This document shows positions 20,401-26,121 of a DNA stretch of 26,121 bases, in pieces. The stretch covers positions 40,626 to 66,746 of the forward strand of contig VHZZ01004148.1 of assembly GCA_009801015.1 (NCBI GenBank). Direction: 5' to 3'. The notes below the pieces were generated by a model. That model was not told the DNA's origin. It made no database searches and saw only the letters and a program-made list of their open reading frames with translations. How positions within the stretch are numbered: position 1 is the stretch's first letter; every line of letters starts with the position of its first letter. Origin of the DNA: Silene noctiflora. Taxonomy: Eukaryota; Streptophyta; Magnoliopsida; Caryophyllales; Caryophyllaceae. The position numbers were made by a program, and so were the translations under genes.

Positions 20401-23400
20401 TTTGCTTTGTGAACTTCAGCAAACTCTTCTATCCTTTTTATGTGATTGACCAGTCGCCCAAAAAAATCCCAGTATTGACCATAACACTAATTCGCAAGAC
20501 ACTAAATTCAGAATTATTGAGCCCTGCCACCTCTAAAATCCTAAAACCCACAATTGCAAACATAGATATCAAAAGGCAAATTTAATGAAAATAACCCAAC
20601 CTTTGCCTTTTCTTCCCAAAATAACCTAACCTTTTCACTTATTTAATAATAACCCGGCCTTTATACTCGTCCCATGAAAATGACCAAGCTGTTAACGGAA
20701 GATGAATCTCAGGCAATTAATTTAACATCTAGATAACTAGTTCAATTAAAACCATCAGTTTATCTTCTAAGCTTGTGAGATAAAAAATTCAATAAAATCC
20801 ACATGTTCAAGTCAAAAAGCTCATCTAGAGCCATCTCTACTATCTTTACTTCCCAAATTCCCAGGTTTACCCCAAATTCAAGTGAACTTTTTTTTTTTTC
20901 ATTCAAACATACTCTGTATTCCGTAACTATCTTATGCAGTGAAGAATTGATTGTGAATTGAACTTGAGGGGAAAGAAATTACTACTGTCAATAGAGAATA
21001 GATAATTATTTTCCTGTTTGCTTCAAATAATGTTTCAATGTTCTTATGTTGCAAAGGAATTGCAAGGAATTATAGTGCAAAATGGAATTCAGAGACTTGA
21101 ACAAATTGTAATGGAATGTGTACAATTGTTGGAGATATAGAATGAATTTTTGTGTTTAAACCCTTCTACCAAAAGATGAAAAAAATTAAAATTGTCAATG
21201 TGTGTCCATTATAATAATCAATAATCTAACCGAAGGTTCTTACTCTGGCAAGATTTGATCATTTTTATGAGACGAGTATAAAGGTCGGGTTATTATTGTT
21301 TAAATGGAAAGGTTGGGTCGTCTAGAGAAGAATACGCAAAGGTTGGGTTACTTTCATTAAATTCGCTATATAAAAAAGGCCTGGACTACCCCCAGGCCGG
21401 TTATAAACATTTGACAGCTGCAGCAATCTGATACATCCATCGATACAAAATGGAAGAGCTAGTTATTCACATTGTTAAACAGCAATTATTCACTTATACT
21501 GCCATTCGCCTGACTTTTAATCTCTTTAATAAATGGAAAATACATTCCTTATGTATGTTATAACAAAATCCTCCCTCTACTTTCACCAAATTCCAAAAGA
21601 TTCAAATAAATCATATAAGAGTAAAAAAGAGAGTGGCACATCAAAGCCAATTCCCATGGTCTCTTTTAGGTTCAACCAGATCTAAATTGTTTAAGCATTC
21701 TTGACTCCAAGGTATCGTCTCCCTTGCCTTTAAAACTTAAAATGCAAACGTTTGGGCCACCAAACAAGTGAAATAACCCATCTCTAGTTAACAACTTAAC
21801 ATATTTAAAAAATAATTCAGTTAGGTGATATTCAATAATTAAAATTTGAAAAATAAAAAGAAAGGAAGTACACATGCCTAACTGTTCATACAACTACACA
21901 TATACAAACACTAAACCAAAAACGATGGACTTTAAATTGTTCTTAGCCATAGAGCAAGCTTTAGATTTCATAATAGAAATATTGATAGAAATCCTAGGAT
22001 CCTAGTTTCAGTAAAAATGCTTGGAAAAAGAAATATATTGATTCACTAGTTCCTTGAAAATGCTTCAACCTATTTATGATATAATGAAATTGACTTCCGA
22101 GTTCAAACCTTAACTGATAGGATGTCAAAGAAGTAGCATGGCATTGAGCAAAGCACTTTTTTTAAACCACAAACACGCAAATAACATATGCTATCATGAG
22201 AAAATAAGTTTGAAAAATTAGCAGATATAATATGAAATGACAAGATATCATTATACACATGCAAAAGAAGAAAATTTTATTACAAGACAAAAGTTTGATG
22301 GATTAGCGGATGCTATATGAGACGATAGAATTTGTAAGCTAACCTTGATCAAAGCTAGGTTTCCACTCAAGGTCAAGGCCAAGGATAGCTCGGCCTAGTT
22401 CACATTTCTTGGCCTCTAGTAACTTCAAAATTTGCAATGTAGCTTCCTCTACCTCCCCAATTGTTCGACAATATACAATGCGACCCCCAAAGTTCATTGG
22501 AGGATATTTCAATTTCACATTGGCTGGCATGAATGTTAGAATGAAGAAGTTAATACCAAATCCTCGAAGTTAAATGATTCATTGAACATATATAGTAAGT
22601 AACAGAGACATTAATGGACACAAGGTTGAACTCGATAGAAACGCCACCGCGGGCCGCGACACAATCATGATTGTAAAAAGGATCTATTCTATGGCTAACC
22701 TTTTCAGAGTATGATCTCCACAATAAGATTTCATACTTTTAAATTCTAGCACTAGCTATTAACCAGAAGCAGCCACCTTGAGGTTAACTAACAACCTCTG
22801 GAAATGAACGATGCGAGAAAATTTCTGACTTGTAAAGTTGAAATACCCGAGAAAGTAAAGTTTCATCACCAAAAAAAATCTTCCAAAGCCTCATAGAAGG
22901 TTAATCAGGATGATTGAGTGACCAATTACCATGAACGAGATCAAACACTCTTAACATTCCTCACAATATGAAAATATTCCATGTTTAATCACACAAATTT
23001 TAGGACAAGCACCTTCAACGACTACGTTGCGTGGTTTAGACAACCTCACGATTTTGTCATTCTAATTTGTTTCACTACCATATATATATATGACATCATG
23101 ACTTCAATTATAAGTTGCATCTCCCAACACTTCGTGCAATGCACAATCAAAACACCTCAAAATAGACTGAGCGAGTTTTGCATGAAACAGGCTTACAGGT
23201 TAGACAACCTCAATTCCTCGGGTATTCATCATTTAATTTAGAATTATAGGGCAAATGGGTTGGGCTCGCGTGTAAGACTATCTCAAGTGTTTTTCAACAA
23301 TAAATATACACATTTAGCCTCTATTCTATCTAAGAGTATGGTAAGAACGTTTAATGTTCAAATTAGAGCTAAGTCATCCAAAACCTTAAGGGTGTGTTTG

Positions 23401-25148
23401 GAGAGAAAAAGTGGAGGGAAAGGGAGGGGAGGGGGAAGGAGGGAAGAGAAAGGGAGGTAAGGGAAGGGGAGGGCTAATGAGATTTGGGTGTTTGGATACA
23501 ATTTCCTTCCAAATCTTGCCTCTTGTGTAGAGATTTTGATTTGCCTTGAAGGAGGGAAAATAGATCCCTCCAAATCTCTCCCCCTCCATTTCCCTCCACC
23601 CCTTATTTGCTATCCAAACAAGAAATTTTATATCCCTTACTCTCCCTCCCTTTCTTTTCCCTCCAAACCCCTGAATCCAAACACACCCTAAATCTTCTTA
23701 ACTTCCTACCAAAAAAAAAGTTCAAGGGTAAGAAACACGTATTTTACACCGACGAATCAAGAAACACGTATGAGTGTCAAGGGTAAGAAACATGTATTTT
23801 ACACTGATAGACCAACTATAATTCTCTACCATATGCTTACCATCATTATACTAATTGTTATTGAGTTTGACATCAATACGAGAAACTATATCCATCCAAC
23901 ACCTTATAAACTACAACCTACAATATTACTCCAAACCTGGCTACATCCGAATCATTTATTTACCTTTGATATACCTTTGATTAAAATACGCCTCACAAAG
24001 AATACAAAAGGTAAACAAATAACGAGCAACTGGCGCCATTACAAAAGTATGCCGAATAAAGTGAATACTCAATCCGTTCCAAAAATACTTCCTGCTTTTG
24101 ATTTATACAAAGAGTAAGAGGCTGGTTTAATAATACATAAAGAATGGGGGCTTATTAAAAACAGCACGATCAAATCAAAGATGGGTAATACACACGATGT
24201 TGTGAGACTAATATAATTTCTTCTTTCCAACAACCCATAGAATAAGGTTGGGAAGACGAAGATGCATACTGAACAAGAATTAAGACAAATGCCTAAGCTC
24301 TTCTTTGGCATCCTGACATTGTTCTTTGCTGTGTAATTAAACAACAAAGAAGTTCGCGTCCTGGACAAAGACTAGCTTAGGCATCAATCTCGATTCTTGT
24401 TTTTCGACGTAAACGTTTAATGATCGATCTACTATTGATTTGAATTTGGTCTAAATTTGATGTAGTCAAGCAAATTTGAGTTTATTATAAATAGACACAC
24501 CATAAAATTCGTGTTGACCATGTGAATGTCAGAATTAAGAATGTTATCGTGCTCAGACATGACAAACTCGCTACCCACTACTACGCCACTAAATGCTCTT
24601 ATTATTTACGAGTTACTCCGTACAACATATATAACCCCTCCGACTCTGTCTCGAGGGCATGTTAATCAACGGTAAACAAATGATTATGACTAAGACGGGG
24701 AGGGTATAGTATATTACTCCGTATTCGTTGAAATGTGAATATAAAAATACAAGTATTGGCATTTTAAATATTAGATATTTCGGAAACGGGAAGAGTATTA
24801 AAATAGCGAGTCACCTTGGCGAAAACCAGAATTGGTGCGGCAAGGCGTAAGCGCAAAAGAATCCGGACTCCGAGATGAACCCAATTCAACATTTGAAGAA
24901 ATAAATGAATCGGGCAAACGGCGACGGGTTTTAGGTCGGGCATCATCGGCGGAAGAGTTTGTTCGACGCAATGACGACGAATTAGCGGTTGATTTAGCTG
25001 CCACAAAAGCGGCATCGATTGCCTCGAGTTCTTCGTTAGTAAAGGGTGTATCCCAATCATCGAATTTAGGTGAAGTTAATGTTGTTGGTGTTGATGTTGA
25101 TGTTGATGTTGATTGATGGGTGTTTTCATCTGGGTTTTTCATTGTCAT
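14403..25148 (-). CDS. WEX: Werner-like 3'-5' exonuclease (DEDDy, RNase D/WRN-exo family)
   Basis: Six exons (25148-24815, 22523-22344, 16110-15980, 15863-15702, 14912-14802, 14450-14403) join in phase at GT-AG borders to 321 aa. The N-terminus (1-111) is a Ser/Thr-rich, low-complexity arm with WDTPFTNEELEAIDAAF (32-48), matching the start of Arabidopsis WEX. The DEDDy nuclease fold runs from about 123 to 306. Exo I is LDLEW (D162, E164). Exo II is GIDNDAVKLFHDY (D223). Exo III is QYAATDAF (Y293-x3-D297). All catalytic residues are present. The nuclear/nucleolar family trims 3' ends and, in Arabidopsis, WEX has been tied to post-transcriptional silencing and is related to worm MUT-7. A second ATG at codon 3 is an alternative start. 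Introns 1 and 2 (2.3 and 6.2 kb) are swollen by transposons. The gene is in tandem with GAE, 5.7 kb apart. Confidence 0.93.
14913..15701 (-). other. WEX intron 4 (789 bp)
   Basis: The donor is CAA|GTACTT and the acceptor TTTGTAG|CTTTTG on the - strand. It contains the Stowaway-like MITE at 15314-15406 and otherwise no recognisable feature. Confidence 0.8.
15314..15406. mobile_element. Stowaway-like MITE remnant in WEX intron 4
   Basis: Starts CTCCCTTTGTCTCAATCA after a TA, continues TTTGTTAACCTTTAACTAAA and CACAAAGAATAAA, then GGTGAACAAATGG and a decayed right end before a TTA. The order of words is the same as in the copies at 3476, 23955 and 24634. Confidence 0.6.
16399..16551. mobile_element. 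hAT-type MITE with 8-bp target duplication
   Basis: The 153-bp element has terminal inverted repeats CATGGTTACCGAATTCGCT and, in reverse complement of the right end, CATGGTTACCGAATTTGCT. Inner complementary words ATCGCGAATT lie on both sides. It is flanked by perfect 8-bp direct repeats CTTCTCAC (16391-16398 and 16552-16559), the hallmark of hAT insertion. The right duplicate overlaps the target duplication of the neighbouring foldback. Non-coding and non-autonomous. Confidence 0.85.
16868..17283 (-). pseudogene. hAT transposase C-terminal (hATC) remnant, left foldback arm
   Basis: On the - strand, successive segments read LQALAFKVLSEP, CCEMNWSIY, NKLATQRVEDLVFVH, EYMDGPSKYWDV and finally ILEVANISLDDPVLEAMTF ending in a stop at 16870-16868. 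The order and wording fit the dimerisation (hATC) domain and acidic tail of plant hAT transposases: an LA..VLS..SSS..CERNWS block, then a RL.DLVYVH.NLRL block. The pieces lie in more than one frame with internal stops, so it is not functional. Only the last part, perhaps a fifth of a full transposase, is present. Confidence 0.75.
17348..17402. other. Loop between the foldback arms
   Basis: This 55-base unpaired segment separates TTGCGGCTATGACATGAG on the left from its exact complement on the right. In RNA from either strand it would be the terminal loop of a stem of several hundred base pairs. Confidence 0.85.
17465..17834 (+). pseudogene. hAT transposase C-terminal (hATC) remnant, right foldback arm
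   Basis: On the + strand it reads FTPLLQALAFKVLSQP, CCEMNWNIYG, VYVHKNLRLLSRKEK, DYMDGPSKY and ILEVANISLDDPVLEAMTF with a stop at 17832-17834. It is the mirror image of the left-arm remnant. The right arm keeps the VYVH-NLRLLSR block better, whereas the left arm keeps KLATQRVEDLVFVH and KYWDV better, so each arm has decayed separately since duplication. It is frame-disrupted and not functional. Confidence 0.75.
18138..18591. mobile_element. GAGCTCG-rich terminal-inverted-repeat element, copy 2, nested in the foldback
   Basis: Left end TAGGGCTGTAAATGAGCTGA and reverse complement of the right end TAGGGGTGTAACCGAGCCGA match. As in copy 1, GAGCC/GGCTCG words flank an AT-rich core (about 18232-18420). 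It splits the right arm of the foldback: the arm sequence runs up to CCCGCACC before it and resumes at GTACCCGAGTCGGAG after it. It therefore inserted after the foldback formed. The word CCGCACCT occurs just before it and again at 18598, a possible but displaced target duplication. Confidence 0.7.
18940..19110. mobile_element. Lone hAT-type terminus
   Basis: GCTATGTTACTCCGACACTTC followed by TGTGTCTGACACTC and CTCTGACACGTACGACAC resembles the foldback's own left terminus (CTATGTTGCTC plus GACAC-rich subterminal words). No matching right end follows within the window, so it is a truncated relative or a decayed copy. The right limit is approximate. Confidence 0.45.
19717..19794 (+). mobile_element. 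5'-truncated SINE with TTG tail and target duplication
   Basis: The 78-bp body contains GTAAGGCTGCGTACATCCGA, then ACCCCGCAATTTGCAGGAGC, then ACTGGGGTAATG and a (TTG)4 tail. This is the 3' part of a plant Au-like SINE as I recall it. It is flanked by perfect 14-bp direct repeats ATGATTATTTTAGG (19703-19716 and 19795-19808). The tRNA-like promoter half is absent, so it was truncated at insertion and cannot move. It lies antisense to WEX in intron 2. Confidence 0.85.
20576..21366. mobile_element. Non-autonomous element with long terminal inverted repeats (about 110 bp)
   Basis: The left end reads GCAAATTTAATGAAAATAAC, then CCAACCTTTGC, AATAATAACCCGGCCTTTAT and ACTCGTCCCATGAAAATGA. The right end in reverse complement gives the same words with a few changes (GCGAATTTAATGAAAGTAAC, and so on). 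Arms pair over about 110 bases, spanning 791 bp in all. The interior has no recognisable coding sequence. Long TIRs suggest a Mutator-like or foldback class, but the flanks show no clean 9-bp duplication, so superfamily stays open. Confidence 0.7.
23390..23688. mobile_element. Tourist-like MITE (PIF/Harbinger) with purine and pyrimidine arms
   Basis: Termini GGGTGTGTTTGGAG and the complement GGGTGTGTTTGGAT form inverted repeats, flanked by the 3-bp duplication TAA (23387-23389 and 23689-23691) expected of Tourist/PIF-Harbinger. The left arm is nearly all purines (GGAGGGAAAGGGAGGGG type over about 70 bases) and the right arm pyrimidines (CCCTCC type). It is 299 bp, non-coding, inside WEX intron 1. 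The short open frames here are by-products of this composition. Confidence 0.85.
23722..23807. repeat. 31-bp direct repeat, two copies 55 bp apart
   Basis: TCAAGGGTAAGAAACACGTA, then TTTTACACCGA starts at 23722, and a near-identical copy (two differences) starts at 23777. The shorter word AAGAAACACGTA also occurs between them, at about 23759. Confidence 0.8.
23955..24030. mobile_element. Stowaway-like MITE core fragment
   Basis: Contains TTTACCTTTGATATACCTTT, then GATTAAAATACGCCTCACA and AAGGTAAACAAATAACGAG, the same internal order as the copy at 15314. Both termini are decayed or lost, so the limits are approximate. Confidence 0.4.
24634..24705. mobile_element. Stowaway-like MITE remnant
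   Basis: Left end ACCCCTCCGACTCTGTCTCG after a TA, then GGTAAACAAATGATTATGAC and right end AAGACGGGGAGGG before a TA. It is a short copy with an internal deletion compared with 15314. Confidence 0.5.
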
Positions 25149-25445
25149 TGAGATTCGTTGAAATTGATTTGTGATTTTGAGGTTTCAATTGGGATTACAT
25201 TACACCGTTGGTTTTTTTAGGGCAATTTTGCTCGGAAATTAGCGTCGCAGCGGGAGTAATCAATCGACAAGTAAACCGTAAAAGTAAATAAATGTAAGCA
25301 ATAATAAAATGAGACAATATTTAGGGTTAAACCAGGTAAAACCTTTCAAACCGGAAGTAAAACCCACTAGCCAAATAGACTATAATCCACTATGAAAATA
25401 GTATTAGTACAACGTAACCTTCTCGAATTAAATACTAATTCAATA
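25149..25445 (-). promoter_or_regulatory. Presumed WEX promoter and leader
   Basis: About 300 bases upstream of the WEX start codon. On the - strand a TAACCCTAA telo-box-like word lies at about 25321-25329. No convincing TATA box is seen. The extent is inferred only from position between the CDS and the next repeat. Confidence 0.35.
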
Positions 25446-25461
25446 TAAGACTAGTATTGGT

Positions 25462-25479
25462 GCCCGACTACGCACGGGC
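25462..25479. repeat. GCCCG...CGGGC hairpin repeat motif
   Basis: The sequence GGTGCCCGACTACGCACGGG sits in an otherwise AT-rich stretch, and its GCCCG and CGGGC ends can pair. Motifs of the type CCCGTGC...GCACGGG occur in plant dispersed repeats, including some Helitron ends, but no Helitron termini can be fixed here. AT-rich sequence without genes follows up to about 25725. Confidence 0.3.
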
Positions 25480-25726
25480 TATCTCTATTTACCATTAAAA
25501 TTTATTTTCAATTAAATAAAATTACTTTAAAGTTGCATAATTCATAAATTTATCTTTAATATATTTTTCTATGTCATATCTTAAAATTACAATGAAATAA
25601 ATTATGAGACAAATTCATTGCTCCTGCTATTAATATTTTACTTAAATCGACTAGTTAGCTAATTGTTCATATATACTTTCTTTTTTTTTTAGTATTGTTA
25701 CTTTTATTACATTCGTTATTACTACG

Positions 25727-26121
25727 GTTGTGACACTCCGCTATTTAGGACACGAATAAATTAACATAAAAGAGCAAGTACGCTGCGGAAATACGATATT
25801 TTTAAAACAATTTTAAGTCCAAAAGCGAAGAGTCATCATTTACTAACATGCGGAAAACAAAGTAAAGATAAATAAGTTATACAAACGATAAAGTAAGAGC
25901 GTTGGGGGAAATATATCTCACGAATGACAACTTAATAATCATAAGGAGGTAAGTCTACTAAATCGAAAGATAAAGGCCTAGGTAAATTGCTCGCTAGCCA
26001 CACTGTTTTCCCCCAAGCAAATCACCAACGGTACCTGTCATTCATGAAAACATGAATGCTACCGTCAGTGGGGAGTAACTCCAGGTCCTCCCAGCCACGA
26101 TACAATGAGATAAGCATAACC
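25727..26121. mobile_element. Probable LTR of an LTR retrotransposon, cut by the window end
   Basis: It begins TGTGACACTCCGCTATTTAG, a typical TG-starting LTR terminus of Ty3/gypsy type. It contains the block CATGAAAACATGAATGCTAC, then CGTCAGTGGGGAGTAACTCC, which I recall from plant LTR sequences. No coding part is in the window. Whether it is a solo LTR or part of a longer element, and its age, cannot be told here. Confidence 0.4.

Larger units (their letters stand above)
16111..22343 (-). other. WEX intron 2 (6.2 kb), a transposon cluster
   Basis: The donor is TCAAG|GTTAGC (22344/22343) and the acceptor CTTTACAG|GCATTCC (16111/16110) on the - strand. From low to high coordinates it carries an 8-bp-TSD MITE (16399-16551), the hAT foldback (16563-18801) with a nested GAGCTCG-rich element (18138-18591), a lone hAT-type terminus (18940-19110), a 5'-truncated SINE (19717-19794) and a long-TIR element (20576-21366). 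The remaining parts (19120-19700, 19809-20575, 21370-22340) are AT-rich with no gene that I can support. Confidence 0.85.
22524..24814 (-). other. WEX intron 1 (2.3 kb)
   Basis: The donor is CCAAG|GTGACT and the acceptor ATGCCAG|CCAATG on the - strand. It contains a Tourist-like MITE (23390-23688), a 31-bp direct repeat (23722-23807) and Stowaway-like debris at 23955-24030 and 24634-24705. The part 22530-23380 is AT-rich with a short GC-rich patch (GCCACCGCGGGCCGCG near 22640) and no gene that I can support. Confidence 0.85.

Noticed and set aside
23358-23691. Pro/Ser- and Gly/Arg-rich short frames
   Set aside because: They come from the purine and pyrimidine arms of the Tourist-like MITE.
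24832-25116. 94-codon + strand frame
   Set aside because: It is the antisense reading of WEX exon 1, which is supported by homology and splice phase.
1-26121. tRNA, rRNA, known snoRNA or CRISPR arrays
   Set aside because: No TTCGAATCC-type B box with a foldable partner, no rRNA blocks and no regular spacer arrays were seen; CRISPR is not expected in a plant nucleus.

Overview
This is a nuclear window from a flowering plant, most likely a eudicot. It holds split genes with GT-AG introns, plant-specific gene families and many plant MITEs. A Caryophyllales source (spinach, beet or quinoa relatives) is a weak guess from the style of the repeats, not something I can show.

Three host genes are supported, each rebuilt exon by exon with matching splice phases. 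(1) A short mitochondrial-type glycine-rich RNA-binding protein on the + strand (CDS 4346-5624, 145 aa), with a large 5'UTR intron and a TATA/telo-box promoter near 3033-3103. (2) A UDP-glucuronate 4-epimerase (GAE) on the - strand (8706-6566, 453 aa, one intron), tail to tail with the first gene. (3) A Werner-like 3'-5' exonuclease (WEX) on the - strand (25148-14403, 321 aa, six exons), stretched to 10.7 kb by two TE-filled introns of 2.3 and 6.2 kb. From memory of Arabidopsis, GRP4 and GAE6 are neighbours on chromosome 3, and GRP2 and WEX lie close together on chromosome 4. This window holds all three, so it looks like the unfractionated ancestral order.

Layout: 1-1.5 kb is an LTR-retrotransposon fossil with a tRNA-Asp primer site. 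1.5-2.9 kb holds two abutting inverted-repeat elements and short tandem repeats. 3.0-5.7 kb is the RNA-binding protein gene. 5.7-6.5 kb is a short convergent spacer. 6.5-8.8 kb is GAE. 8.8-14.4 kb is gene-poor, AT-rich spacer with microsatellites and two related MITEs. 14.4-25.15 kb is WEX. 25.2-26.1 kb holds a small hairpin repeat and a probable LTR that runs off the window.

The most striking object lies in WEX intron 2: a hAT-family foldback element (16563-18801). It is flanked by a perfect 8-bp target duplication. Two inverted arms of about 780 bp are separated by a 55-base loop. Each arm carries a recognisable remnant of the transposase C-terminal (hATC) coding region. It sits inside a transcribed gene, so it could give a long hairpin RNA matching hAT transposase 3' ends. 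That resembles the maize Mu killer arrangement, here inside a gene whose Arabidopsis homologue has been linked to RNA silencing. This functional reading is inference; the structure is seen directly.
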